A DNA stretch of 64,000 nt, taken from assembly GCA_020848435.1 (NCBI GenBank), contig JADLAC010000014.1:1-64000 (forward strand), given 5' to 3'. Origin of the DNA: Burkholderiales bacterium. GTDB lineage: Bacteria; Pseudomonadota; Gammaproteobacteria; Burkholderiales; WYBJ01. Positions 34,318-45,153 of the stretch are shown piece after piece. Below the pieces are notes generated by a model. That model did no database searches. It saw only the letters and a program-made list of their open reading frames with translations, and was not told the DNA's origin. The translations under genes were made by a program, and so were the position numbers. Positions within the stretch are counted from its first letter, which is position 1. Every line of letters starts with the position of its first letter.

Positions 34318-35586
34318 GTGGCAAATTTCGGCATGGTCGGTCTGGACTGGCAACAGCGCGTCAATTGGGAGCGGCTGCGCAACTACCGCCTGGAGCGCGC
34401 ACGCGCGCGCATGAAGGCGCATGGCCTCGGCGCCATGCTGCTCATGTACGACGAGAACGTCCGTTACGTCACTAGCACCCTGACGCCGGGCTGGAACCGC
34501 TTGAAGCCCGGATTGCGCTATGCCCTGCTCTGCGGTGACGACAAGCCGGTGCTGTTCGAGCAAGGCGATATCGGCTTCCAGATCGAGCGCCATTCGCCCT
34601 GGATCCCGAAGGAGAACGTGCGCTGGTCGTATGCCTGGATCAAGGGCGCGGCCGGCCCGGCATCGCTCGCGCAAGTGACCAAGTTCACCCGCGCGATCCA
34701 GCAGGAGATGAAGAAGAGCGGCGTCGAGGGCATGAAGCTCGGGGTCGACTTCATCGACATCAACATGATCCAGATCTTCAGCGACGCCAAGATCGAATGG
34801 ACCGACGGCATGACGCCGATGATGGAAGCGCGCGCGGTCAAGAACGTCGACGAGCAGGAATGCCTGCGCATGGTCGGTGCGATCGGCGATGCCGCGCACT
34901 GGGAATTCATGAAGTTCCTGCAGCCCGGGCGCACCGAGAACCAGCTCACCGCGCACATCATGGAGTACCTGTACAACATCCCCGGCATGGAAGACGTCGA
35001 GGACGTGATCGTCTCCTCCGGGCCGAATACGTGGCCGAACTGGCGCAACTTCTCCGATCGCATCGTCAAGCCCGGCGACATCGTGTTCATGGACCTGGCG
35101 GCGCTTACCTGGAACGGCTACAAGTCCTGCTACTACCGCACCTACTGCGCGGGCAAGGAGCCGACGCAGGAGCAGAAGGACGTGTACGCCACCGCGCTCA
35201 AGTGGTTGTACGATTCGATCAAGGAGGTGAAGGTCGGCGCGACCACTCGCGACATCGCGTCCAAGTGGCCCTCCGCCATGGAAACCTGGGGTTACAAGGA
35301 CGAGGACCAGGCGGCCGCCAATCTGTGGGGGCACGGGCTCGGCCTGGCGCAGTACGATCCGCCGGTCATCTCGCGCATCTGGTCGCTGGATCACCCGGTC
35401 GACATCCAGGAAGGCATGGTATTCGCCCTCGAAACCCAGCACGGCAAGATGCACCAGTGGGGCGTGCGCATCGAGGAAATGCTGATCGTGCACAAGGACC
35501 GGGTCGAGATCATCTCCAACTTCCCGGTCGAGCAAATCACCGTGGTCGATCCGATGCCGGGCTATTCCACGCTGGCCGGACGCTGA
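34318..35586 (+). CDS. M24-family (creatinase/prolidase fold) protein with altered metal ligand
   Basis: A 422-residue pita-bread-fold protein. A creatinase N-domain (about 1-175) is followed by the M24 core. Of the five metal ligands known from aminopeptidase P, four can be placed: Asp in VFMDLAAL, His in LWGHGLGL, Glu in ALETQHGK and Glu in RIEEMLIV. The second Asp position reads SCYYRTY instead of the usual S-D-x-T-R-T, so a Cys replaces it. That points to a different metal, a single-metal site or a non-peptidase role, as in creatinase or DddP. The GTG start has GGAGGGAG just upstream. It leads a plus-strand set with the ATP-grasp protein and two dehydrogenases. Confidence 0.82.
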   Translation: MANFGMVGLDWQQRVNWERLRNYRLERARARMKAHGLGAMLLMYDENVRYVTSTLTPGWNRLKPGLRYALLCGDDKPVLFEQGDIGFQIERHSPWIPKENVRWSYAWIKGAAGPASLAQVTKFTRAIQQEMKKSGVEGMKLGVDFIDINMIQIFSDAKIEWTDGMTPMMEARAVKNVDEQECLRMVGAIGDAAHWEFMKFLQPGRTENQLTAHIMEYLYNIPGMEDVEDVIVSSGPNTWPNWRNFSDRIVKPGDIVFMDLAALTWNGYKSCYYRTYCAGKEPTQEQKDVYATALKWLYDSIKEVKVGATTRDIASKWPSAMETWGYKDEDQAAANLWGHGLGLAQYDPPVISRIWSLDHPVDIQEGMVFALETQHGKMHQWGVRIEEMLIVHKDRVEIISNFPVEQITVVDPMPGYSTLAGR

Positions 35587-35671
35587 GCGTCGCGCACGGC
35601 GCGCCATCCGCGTCGTCGCCGGCGCCGAGGATGGCCGCCGGGGCATCGACTAGCCGCGAGAGCATCGAAAC

Positions 35672-36958
35672 ATGACAGCGCATGTCGTCGCACTGGGCTC
35701 GACCCCGTCGTGTGAACCCGCTCGGGTCGGACCCAAGGCCGCGAACCAGGCGGCGCTCAAGCGCGCCGGCTTTCCGGTGCCGCCCGGTTTTTGTCTGCAA
35801 GCCCAGGCGTATCGCGATCAGATCGCGGCGTTGGGTTTGGAGCGCTCGGCCCGCGGCGCGTTCGCGACCGTTGATCGCGCCGCAGCGCGCCGCTTCGCCC
35901 TCGACATGAAGCTGGGCTTGCTCGATAACCCGATCGAAGCCGCCATCCTCGAGCCGCTGCTCGCAGCGCGCCGCGCGCTGATCGACGCTACGGGCGCGCT
36001 CATGGTGGTGCGCTCCTCCGCGCTGGTCGAGGATCGCAAGGGATCGAGCTTCGCTGGGCAGTTCGAGAGCTTTCTCGGTCTCGACGACGAGCAGGATTTC
36101 ATCACCGCGGTGCGCTCGTGCTGGGCTGCGCTGTGGGCGACGCGCGCGCTGCGTTACATGGCCACGCACGATCTCGATCCCGCCGATACGGCGATGGCGG
36201 TGCTCGTCCAGCCGCTGGTTTCGGCGCGCGCGGCAGGCGGCGGATTGAGCCGGACCGCCGATGGCGGCATGCTGTTGAGCGCGACCTGGGGACTGGGATC
36301 GTCGATCGCCCAGGGCGAGGTGACGCCCGATCGCTATGAATTGTCCGCCGAGGGCGAGCTGCGCGAGCTGATCGTCGGGCACAAGGATCATCGCGTCGGT
36401 TGCAGCCATCGGTCCGAGCCGCTGGCGCAGCTCGTGCCGAAGGCGATAATGACGACGCCGTGCCTCACCGAGGCGCAGGCGAACGAGCTCGGCCGCATGC
36501 TGCGCCGGGTCGATGTCTTCATTGGCATGGCGGTCGAGATCGAATGGGCGCTTGACGACGCCGGCTTCAAGCTGCTGCAAGCACGGCCGCTCAACATGCG
36601 CGCGGCGCACGAGGTCGACAAGACCTGGCTGCACCATCCGCGGCTCAGCGGCCATCCCGCCGGCATCGGCTGGGGCGAAGGCCGAGCGGTGGTCGTCAAT
36701 TGCGAATGTGAGCTCGAGCGGGTCGCGCCGGGCGATGTCCTCGTCACCAAGGTCGCCGGCCCGGCGCTGAGCCAGATCCTGCCGCGGCTCGCGGGTCTCG
36801 TATCGGAGCGCGGCGGCAGCACTTCCCACCTCGCATCGCTCGCGCGCGAGCGCGGCATCCCGATGGTGCTGGGCGTGCACGAAGCGACCCAGCGTATCCC
36901 GGACGGCGCGCGGCTGGCCGTCGATGGGGTCGCGGGCGTGGTGCGCTGGATGGGCTAG
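35672..36958 (+). CDS. minimal PEP synthase-like protein: ATP-grasp plus phosphohistidine domain
   Basis: A 428-residue protein. Residues 1 to about 310 form a PPDK_N-type ATP-grasp domain (GPKAANQAALKRAGFPVPPG, MVVRSSALVEDRKGSSFAGQ, ATWGLGSSIAQGEVTPDRY), and residues about 340-428 form the swivelling phosphohistidine domain with His386 in ERGGSTSHLAS. The PEP/pyruvate TIM-barrel domain of PpsA (another approximately 350 residues) is missing and nothing takes its place, unlike rifampin phosphotransferase, which has a drug-binding insert. It could phosphorylate its own His from ATP but needs an acceptor domain in trans, or it acts on an unknown small acceptor. It lies 85 bases after the M24 gene on the same strand. 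Confidence 0.82.
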   Translation: MTAHVVALGSTPSCEPARVGPKAANQAALKRAGFPVPPGFCLQAQAYRDQIAALGLERSARGAFATVDRAAARRFALDMKLGLLDNPIEAAILEPLLAARRALIDATGALMVVRSSALVEDRKGSSFAGQFESFLGLDDEQDFITAVRSCWAALWATRALRYMATHDLDPADTAMAVLVQPLVSARAAGGGLSRTADGGMLLSATWGLGSSIAQGEVTPDRYELSAEGELRELIVGHKDHRVGCSHRSEPLAQLVPKAIMTTPCLTEAQANELGRMLRRVDVFIGMAVEIEWALDDAGFKLLQARPLNMRAAHEVDKTWLHHPRLSGHPAGIGWGEGRAVVVNCECELERVAPGDVLVTKVAGPALSQILPRLAGLVSERGGSTSHLASLARERGIPMVLGVHEATQRIPDGARLAVDGVAGVVRWMG

Positions 36959-37054
36959 CGCCAAGCGTGAGCTCGCCCGGCGGGCGCTCGCGCGACTTGC
37001 CGCCATCCCCAGTGACGTAGAATCCCTGCATCCGCACTCGCATCGAGCTCGCGC

Positions 37055-38053
37055 ATGCGCCCCCGGATATACCTCACCCAGCCCATCGCGCCGAACGCGC
37101 TGGCGCGGCTGCGAGCGCTCGGCGAGGTCGAGGCGAACGCCGATACGCTGCACATCCCCAGCGAACAGGAGCTGATCGCGGCAGCCGAGCGCAGCGACAT
37201 TCTCTTTTGCCTGTTGCACGATCGCATCACGCGCAACGTCATCGCCGCCAACCCGCGGCTGAAGGCGATCGTGTCCACCACGATCACGCCCGCGGACATC
37301 GACATTGCCGCCGCAAGCGCGCACCGCATTCCCGTGACGACCATACCGTCGTCGCTGCTCGACGATGCGACCGCGGATCTTGCCTGGGCCTTGTTGATGG
37401 CGCTGGCACGGCGCGTGGCCGAGGCCGATCGCCATGCGCGGGCCGGAATCATCCCCGGATCACAATCGCTGCACTTCGCCGGGTCGGACGTGTCGGGTAG
37501 GACGCTGGGTTTGCTCGGTGTGGGCGGCGTCGGGCGCGAGATGGCGCGCCGTGCGCTCGGCTTCAAGATGCGCACGCTGTATCACGATCCGCGCCGCCTA
37601 AGCGCCGAGGACGAGGCGCGTTTGCACCTTTCCTGGGTCGGGTTCGACGCCTTGTTGCGCGAAGCCGAGTTCGTTTCGCTCCATGTCGCGCTCGGCCCCG
37701 GCACGCGTCACCTGGTCGATGCGCGCGCGCTCGGGCTCATGCGCCCCGACGCGTACCTCGTCAACACCGCGCGCGGGCCGATCGTGGATGAGCGCGCGCT
37801 GATCGAAGCGCTCGAGCAGGGCAGGATCGCGGGCGCCGCGCTCGATGTCTTCGAGACCGAGCCCGCGATCGATCCGCGCTTGCTGGCGCTTCCCAATGTC
37901 GTGGTCACGCCCCACATCGGCAGCGCGACCCGCTGCCTGCGCGAGGCGATGGCCGCGGTGGCAATCGACAACCTGGTCGCTGTGCTCGCGGGCCGGCGGC
38001 CGCCGAATTGCTGGAACCCCGAGATCTACCACTATGAAGGACGCGCAACATGA
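37055..38053 (+). CDS. D-2-hydroxyacid dehydrogenase family protein (first of pair)
   Basis: A 332-residue NAD(P)-dependent dehydrogenase. The cofactor fold is GLLGVGGVGREMARRAL near residue 152; the catalytic triad of the family is present: Arg in NTARGPIVDE, Glu in DVFETEPA and His in VVTPHIGSA. It would interconvert a 2-oxo acid and a D-2-hydroxy acid (glyoxylate, hydroxypyruvate or similar). The stop overlaps the start of the next dehydrogenase (ATGA at 38050-38053). The two are related but clearly distinct in sequence, so this is not a recent duplication. Confidence 0.88.
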   Translation: MRPRIYLTQPIAPNALARLRALGEVEANADTLHIPSEQELIAAAERSDILFCLLHDRITRNVIAANPRLKAIVSTTITPADIDIAAASAHRIPVTTIPSSLLDDATADLAWALLMALARRVAEADRHARAGIIPGSQSLHFAGSDVSGRTLGLLGVGGVGREMARRALGFKMRTLYHDPRRLSAEDEARLHLSWVGFDALLREAEFVSLHVALGPGTRHLVDARALGLMRPDAYLVNTARGPIVDERALIEALEQGRIAGAALDVFETEPAIDPRLLALPNVVVTPHIGSATRCLREAMAAVAIDNLVAVLAGRRPPNCWNPEIYHYEGRAT

Positions 38054-39039
38054 GCGACAAGGCCAAGGTGGTTTTGAGCGATTACGTTTGGGAGTCGCTC
38101 GATGTCGAGCGCCGCATCCTCGGCGAGGTGGCCGAGCTGACCGCGTTGCAAACCAAGTCGCCCGATCAGTTCATCGCCGCCGCGGCCGACTGCGATGCCT
38201 TGCTCAATACCTACGCCGGACCGATCACCGCCGAGGTCATGGCGAAGATGCCCAAGTGCAGAATCATCGCCCGCTATGGCATCGGCGTGGACACCATCGA
38301 TCTCGATGCCGCCACCGCGGCCGGGATCATCGTCACCAACAATCCGACCTATTGCATCGAGGAAGTCGCCGAGCATGCCATGGCACTGGTGCTGGCGTGT
38401 GCGCGCAAGATCGCGTTCTACGATCGCATGGTGCGCGCCGGCCGCTGGGAGGTGCCGCCCGGCAAGCCGCTGTTCCGCCTCGCCGGCAGCACGCTGGGGC
38501 TGGTCGGGTTCGGCAACATCGCGCGCCAGGTCGCCGTGCGCGCGGCAGCCTTCGGCATGCGCGTGCTGTTCTTCGATCCCTACGTCAAGGGCGGGCCGTT
38601 CGAAGGCGGCGCTGCGGCTACCGACTTGAAGGCGATGCTGGCCACCGCGGACATCGTTTCCCTGCATCCGCCGCTCACGGCGCAGACGCGCAAGATGTTC
38701 AACGACGAGCTGTTGGCGTGCATGAAGCCGAGCGCCTACCTGGTCAATTGCTCGCGCGGGCCGGTGATCGACACCGAGGCGCTGGTTCGCGCCCTCGACG
38801 GCAGGAAGATCGCGGGCTGCGCGCTCGATACCACGGATCCGGAGCCCTTGCCCGAACCCCATGCCTTGCGCGGTCGCGACAATGTCATCATCAACCCGCA
38901 CGTCGCCTGGTACAGCGAGCAGGCCATGGTCGGCCTGCAAGCCGGCGCGCCCTCCGAAGTGCGCCGCGTGTTGACGGGGCAGTGGCCGCTGAACGTAGTC
39001 AACAAGGCGGTCAAGGGGCGCAATCGCGCGGGTTTGTAG
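38050..39039 (+). CDS. D-2-hydroxyacid dehydrogenase family protein (second of pair)
   Basis: A 329-residue dehydrogenase close to the C-terminal-binding-protein and phosphoglycerate-dehydrogenase-like groups. The Rossmann motif is LGLVGFGNIARQVAVRA near residue 150; catalytic Arg lies in NCSRGPVIDT, Glu in TDPEPLPEP and His in IINPHVAWYSEQA. The start overlaps the preceding gene by four bases, so the two enzymes are made together, perhaps as a heteromer or as two steps on related 2-oxo acids. It is the last gene of the plus-strand set starting with the M24-type protein. Confidence 0.88.
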   Translation: MSDKAKVVLSDYVWESLDVERRILGEVAELTALQTKSPDQFIAAAADCDALLNTYAGPITAEVMAKMPKCRIIARYGIGVDTIDLDAATAAGIIVTNNPTYCIEEVAEHAMALVLACARKIAFYDRMVRAGRWEVPPGKPLFRLAGSTLGLVGFGNIARQVAVRAAAFGMRVLFFDPYVKGGPFEGGAAATDLKAMLATADIVSLHPPLTAQTRKMFNDELLACMKPSAYLVNCSRGPVIDTEALVRALDGRKIAGCALDTTDPEPLPEPHALRGRDNVIINPHVAWYSEQAMVGLQAGAPSEVRRVLTGQWPLNVVNKAVKGRNRAGL

Positions 39040-39231
39040 CGGGGTGGCTGCACACATGCGCCGCGTCGCCTGCGTCTTGGCGGCGAAGCCGTGATGCTTG
39101 GCGCCGCGGCCGTGAAGCTCTACGGCACGGCCATGAAGCGCGGGCCAATCACGCACCGATGGCGAGCCGTCCACGCGCCGCGCGCGTTGCCGTATCGGCC
39201 CCACCGAGGGCGCCATGCCGCGCGCATAGGT

Positions 39232-40116
39232 TCAGCCGGCCCTGGGGCCCTTGATCGAGCGCTCGTACCAGCGCAGGATGCGCTCGCCCGTCCAGAACAC
39301 CACCCCGGGCTTGCGGCTGAGCGCCTCGAGCACCTGTTCGAAGTACTTGATGCGGTGCGGCACGCCGGAGATGTAGGGGTGGACCGCGATCGCCATGATC
39401 TTGGCGCGCTCCTTGCCCTCTTCGTACAGGCGCTCGAACTGATCGAGGCAGCGCGTGACGAACTCGCCCGCCTGGTGATGCTGTACCGGCATCATCGCGA
39501 TGTCGTTCAATTCGACCGTATAGGGCAGCGCGACCAGCGGTCCATGCGCGGTGCGCAGCGTGCACGGCTCGTCGTCGATCACCCAGTCGGCGATGTACTT
39601 GATACCGGCCTCCACTAGGTATTCGGGCGTATACAGCGTCTGCGTGAGACCGGGGCTGAGCCAGCCGAGCGGCCGCCTGCCCGTGTACTTTTCCAGGATC
39701 GCGACGCAGCGCTGGATCATGGCGCGTTGATCGGGCTCCGAGTGAATCGGGCGCTGATCGTAGCTATGACCCATGAATTCCCACTGCGCGGCGCGCGCCG
39801 CCTCCGCGACCTGCGGATAAACATCGCAGACGCGAGCGTTGAATGTGAGCGAAGGCACGATGCCCAGCCGATCGAGTGCGGCCTTCAAGCGCCAGAATCC
39901 CACCCGCATGCCGTACTCGTGCCATGACCAATGCGGCACGTCGGGAAGCTGGGTGATGCCGGTCGGCGGCGGCAGCACCTGCCGCGGCATCATGCGCCCG
40001 ATATCCCACACTTCGACGTTCACGATCACCCACACGGCGACGCGCGCATCGCCGGGCAGCTTGAGCGCCGGCCGCGCCACGATCGGCGAGTAGGTCAATC
40101 GGTCCAGAGGTTTCAT
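39232..40116 (-). CDS. polysaccharide deacetylase/PuuE-like amidohydrolase
   Basis: A 294-residue NodB-homology protein without a signal peptide, with the look of cytoplasmic PuuE allantoinases and related deacetylases. It starts with MKPLDRLTYSPIVARPALKL, has the early VIVNVEVWDIG strand where NodB enzymes place the catalytic Asp, GHSYDQRPIHS as the metal-binding His segment, and a late AIAVHPYISGVPHR with the second His. The substrate may be a cyclic amide or N-acyl group rather than a polysaccharide. The ATG at 40116 is divergent from the flavoprotein gene with a 57-base gap. The longer frame through the flavoprotein gene was rejected. Confidence 0.8.
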   Translation of the reverse strand: MKPLDRLTYSPIVARPALKLPGDARVAVWVIVNVEVWDIGRMMPRQVLPPPTGITQLPDVPHWSWHEYGMRVGFWRLKAALDRLGIVPSLTFNARVCDVYPQVAEAARAAQWEFMGHSYDQRPIHSEPDQRAMIQRCVAILEKYTGRRPLGWLSPGLTQTLYTPEYLVEAGIKYIADWVIDDEPCTLRTAHGPLVALPYTVELNDIAMMPVQHHQAGEFVTRCLDQFERLYEEGKERAKIMAIAVHPYISGVPHRIKYFEQVLEALSRKPGVVFWTGERILRWYERSIKGPRAG

Positions 40117-40173
40117 GCTGTTATAGTCGCTCGGGTCGAAGAGCCGCAAGGCTAGCACAAGACGGGAGAGCCA

Positions 40174-41676
40174 ATGCAGTACGACGAAAGCTACGATGTG
40201 GTGGTGGTCGGCTTCGGCTTCGCCGGCGGGGTCGCCGCCATCGCGGCCGCCGACGCCGGGGCGCGCACGCTGCTGGCCGAGAAGATGAGCATCGGCGGTG
40301 GCATATCGATCTGCGCGGGCGGGGGCTTGCGCATCGCGGCCGATGCCGATGAGGCCTACCGCTACCTTTGCGCCACCAATGCCGGCGCGACACCGCAACC
40401 CCTGCTGCGCCATTTCGCCGAGGAGATGACGCGACTCGTCCCCTACGTGCAAGGCTTGAGCAAGGTGAACGGCGCGAACGTCGTCGTGCGCGAACGCGCG
40501 GCCAACTATCCCTTCCCCGGTTACGACACCTTCAGCTTCCTCGAAATCGATTCCATCCCGGGCTTCGATGCGCGCGCGGCGTATCCGCATGCGCATTCGC
40601 TGCGTGCCGGACCCAACGTGTTCAAGGTGGTCGAGGACAATGTCCGGTCGCGGCCGATCGAGGTGCGAATGTCGTGCGCCGCCCGTCGCCTCGTCACCGC
40701 GAGCGGCGGGCGCATCGATGGCATCGAGCTCGAGCACGCCGGGCGTCGCGTGCGCGTTCGTTGCGAGCGCGGCGTGGTGCTCGCCTGCGGCGGCTTCGAA
40801 GCGTCCGCCGCTATGCAACGTCAATACTGGCAGCTCCACCCTGTGCTGCCGGCCGCGACGCTCGGCAATACCGGCGACGGCGTGCGCATGGCCCAGGCCG
40901 CCGGCGCCGATCTCTGGCACATGTGGCACCTGCACGGCTCGTACGGCTTTCGCCATCCCGACCCCGCTTATCCTTTCGGCATACGCACCAAGCGTCTGCC
41001 CGACTGGACGCCGGGCGTGCGCGCGCCCGAAGCGAAGATGTCCTGGATCCTGCTCGACCGCGACGCGCGCCGCTTCACCAATGAATACCAGCCCTACGTG
41101 CAGGACACGGGCCATCGTCCGCTCGACCGCTACGATCCCGACCAGCAACGCTTTTCGGCGATCCCCGCTTACCTGCTGGTGGACGATGTCGGACGCGCGC
41201 TCTACCCCTTGGCCCGTTCGATCATCAACGATCCCGACCACCAGCCCTACGAATGGAGCCAGGACAACCTGCGCGAAGTCGACACTGGACTGCTGCAGCG
41301 CGCGCGATCGGTCGAGGAACTGGCGCGGCTCATGCGCGTGCCGCGGGCGGCGCTGGCCGAGACCCTGGATACGTGGAACGGTCTGTGTGCGAGCGGCGCG
41401 CCCGACCCGCTCGGGCGCTTACCCGCGACCCGCATGCCGATCGCGACGCCGCCCTTCTACTTCGGCGAAGTCTGGCCGGTGGTGTCGAATACCCAGGGCG
41501 GGCCCGTGCACGATGAGCGCCAGCGAGTGCTGAACCCGTTCGGCGAGCCGATCCCTGGGCTTTACGTGGCCGGCGAGCTCGGCAGCATCTGGGGCCATCT
41601 CTACCTGTCGGGCGGCAATCTCGCCGAATGCTTCATCACCGGCCGGATCGCCGGCGAGCAAGCCGCAACAAATTGA
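40174..41676 (+). CDS. FAD-dependent oxidoreductase of the fumarate reductase/3-ketosteroid dehydrogenase group
   Basis: A 500-residue FAD_binding_2 flavoprotein. The dinucleotide motif is YDVVVVGFGFAGGVAAIAA; GISICAGGGLRIA follows, VVLACGGFEAS lies mid-protein, and the C-terminal FAD segment is GLYVAGELGSIWGHLYLSGGNLAE. The substrate domain includes QGGPVHDERQRVLNPFG. GGAGAG precedes the ATG. It is the third such flavoprotein in the window, and lies divergent from a PuuE-like amidohydrolase, with which it may share a promoter region. Family members desaturate or reduce C-C double bonds; the substrate is not predictable. Confidence 0.82.
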   Translation: MQYDESYDVVVVGFGFAGGVAAIAAADAGARTLLAEKMSIGGGISICAGGGLRIAADADEAYRYLCATNAGATPQPLLRHFAEEMTRLVPYVQGLSKVNGANVVVRERAANYPFPGYDTFSFLEIDSIPGFDARAAYPHAHSLRAGPNVFKVVEDNVRSRPIEVRMSCAARRLVTASGGRIDGIELEHAGRRVRVRCERGVVLACGGFEASAAMQRQYWQLHPVLPAATLGNTGDGVRMAQAAGADLWHMWHLHGSYGFRHPDPAYPFGIRTKRLPDWTPGVRAPEAKMSWILLDRDARRFTNEYQPYVQDTGHRPLDRYDPDQQRFSAIPAYLLVDDVGRALYPLARSIINDPDHQPYEWSQDNLREVDTGLLQRARSVEELARLMRVPRAALAETLDTWNGLCASGAPDPLGRLPATRMPIATPPFYFGEVWPVVSNTQGGPVHDERQRVLNPFGEPIPGLYVAGELGSIWGHLYLSGGNLAECFITGRIAGEQAATN

Positions 41677-41683
41677 CCAGCCC

Positions 41684-41715
41684 GACCTTGGTTCGGTCTG
41701 ACCTTGGTCCGGTCG
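41684..41715. repeat. tandem 16-bp repeat between convergent genes
   Basis: Two adjacent 16-bp units, GACCTTGGTTCGGTCT and GACCTTGGTCCGGTCG, match at 14 of 16 positions. Each holds short inverted arms (GACC/GGTC). They fill most of the gap between the flavoprotein stop at 41676 and the PckG stop at 41721. A role in transcription termination is possible, but there is no T-tract. Confidence 0.6.
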
Positions 41716-41720
41716 TTACG

Positions 41721-43565
<1,845 letters not shown>

Positions 43566-44002
43566 GAAACGATCTCCGGATGCGAGGGGCGAGACGACGG
43601 AAAAGTCGAGCATTCTACACCCATCCACTGGCAAAATCAGTGCCAGGATTCACACGTAGTTTCATGGCGTTATGACGCATTCCTCAAGTGTGCATAATGC
43701 ATTTTCGGTGCCTGGCGGATACGCTGTGGGCTCGACTCGCAGTCCAGGTTCAAGGATGCGAAGCTCCTATCCGCCCGTGGCGACAGCGATCGCCACCGAT
43801 CCGAGGTGGATCCGGGTTCTTGTTCGCGCGAGTTCCTGCCGGATTCACCGCAGGCGCCTCCCGAGCGAGCCGGGTCGGTTGCGAGCACGTTGCCGCGACA
43901 GTCCTTGCGCGCTGAGCTCGGGCGCGAGGAACGTCAAGGGATCGACGCTAGGGCGGAGGTCCCGACAACGGGATCGACCGCAAGCGATAACTATGTCATC
44001 GC
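43566..44002. other. 437-bp region upstream of pckG
   Basis: The region separates the pckG start from the stop of a same-strand dehydrogenase gene, so it should hold the pckG promoter. CACTG and CAGTG arms (43626-43630 and 43638-43642) make a small inverted repeat about 65 bases before the start, and TAGAAT on the minus strand lies close to it, but no proper -35 partner is visible. The remaining part (43700-44000) has no recognised gene or RNA. Confidence 0.35.
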
Positions 44003-44869
44003 TCAGCTCTGGCCGAGCCGGCGAATCAGCTCCCGGCCGGAACGCGCTTCCGCCGCGCTGACCGGCTTCGCGGCGAGCGCGTCGGCGATCCAGCGGTACA
44101 GCTCGGCGACGCCCTGGAAAGGCTTTGGCGTAAGCCCGGCGGCCTCGAACGCCAAGGCGATTTCTTCCATTTCCCGCACCGAGCGCTGCGCGCGCGGCGC
44201 GACTGCCGGGAGATCGCGCAGCAGCCATTCGTAGGCGGTGCCGCGATTCTCCAGCAGCTCCGAGCGCAGCGAGGGTGCGACGCCGAAGCGCTCGGCGGCC
44301 ACCAGGAGCTGCGCCGCGAGGGCGACCAGCCCTTCGCCGAATGCGCTGTAGCACATGCGCAGGGCCGAAGCTTCGCCCACTTCCGCACCCAGTACGCGAA
44401 CCTGCACGTGATCGGTCTCGACGGCACCGAGATCCTCGGCACCGGCACCGGAGACATACAAGTGAACGACCTGCGCCCCGCCGGGCGGCGCACCGATCAA
44501 CGCGCCGTCGAGGAAGCGCCCTCCCGCGGCAGCGATGAAGTCGGCGGCCTTGCGCGCGCTCTGCGGTGCGATCGAGTTGCAGTCGACATACAAGGGCCGT
44601 GCAGCCGTCGCTTGCATGGCGCCTGCGACTTGCTGCGCGGCCACCGTGGCGGCAGCCGGCGCAAGGATCGACAGGATGAGATCGCACTGGCGCACGAGCT
44701 GATCGATCGAACCGACATTGGCGATGCCGCACTCGGCGGCGAGGGCGCGCGTGCGCTCGCTGCGGCCATTGAGGGCGGCAACCACGGTGTGCCCATGCGA
44801 CCTGAAACTGCGGCCGACCGCAGCGCCCATTTCTCCCGGGCTCAGTATGCCTATGCTGCCTATCCCCAT
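44003..44869 (-). CDS. NAD(P)-dependent oxidoreductase, 6-phosphogluconate dehydrogenase-like with DUF1932 domain
   Basis: A 288-residue protein. The Rossmann domain starts with IGSIGILSPGEMGAAVGRSF, in the beta-hydroxyacid dehydrogenase style, and covers about residues 1-155; the substrate loop DGALIGAPPGG follows. The C-terminal helical domain (about 190-265, ALRMCYSAFGEGLVALAAQL) matches DUF1932. It likely reduces or oxidises a hydroxy acid. I chose ATG 44869 because the fold begins there; the longer frame adds a Cys/Arg-rich leader. It is divergent from the receptor/AtuA operon. Confidence 0.82.
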   Translation of the reverse strand: MGIGSIGILSPGEMGAAVGRSFRSHGHTVVAALNGRSERTRALAAECGIANVGSIDQLVRQCDLILSILAPAAATVAAQQVAGAMQATAARPLYVDCNSIAPQSARKAADFIAAAGGRFLDGALIGAPPGGAQVVHLYVSGAGAEDLGAVETDHVQVRVLGAEVGEASALRMCYSAFGEGLVALAAQLLVAAERFGVAPSLRSELLENRGTAYEWLLRDLPAVAPRAQRSVREMEEIALAFEAAGLTPKPFQGVAELYRWIADALAAKPVSAAEARSGRELIRRLGQS

Positions 44870-45153
44870 CCGCGCCGGCCTCGAATGCTCATCGCCCCTC
44901 TCTCGCGCCCGTGCGCAAGCGCAGCAGCGCCGCACGCCGGCACGCATGCACACGGCGAGCCGGTGCCGTACTGCCGCAGCGGAGCACGCGGCGTTCGACC
45001 GATCCGTGACGATGGAGCACCATCATGGCTGCCTCGAGCGGAGACTGTGCGGGCCGCCAATATACCATCGCGTCCATCGCGCCCTTCAAACGCGAGTCGG
45101 CTGCATGGATGGACATCGACTGCCGCTCGCCCGCTCCCAAGGCACACCAGGTA

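Noticed and set aside
39232..41241. 669-codon minus-strand frame covering the deacetylase and the flavoprotein antisense
   Set aside because: The deacetylase fold begins at 40116; the upstream part is antisense to a well-defined FAD oxidoreductase.
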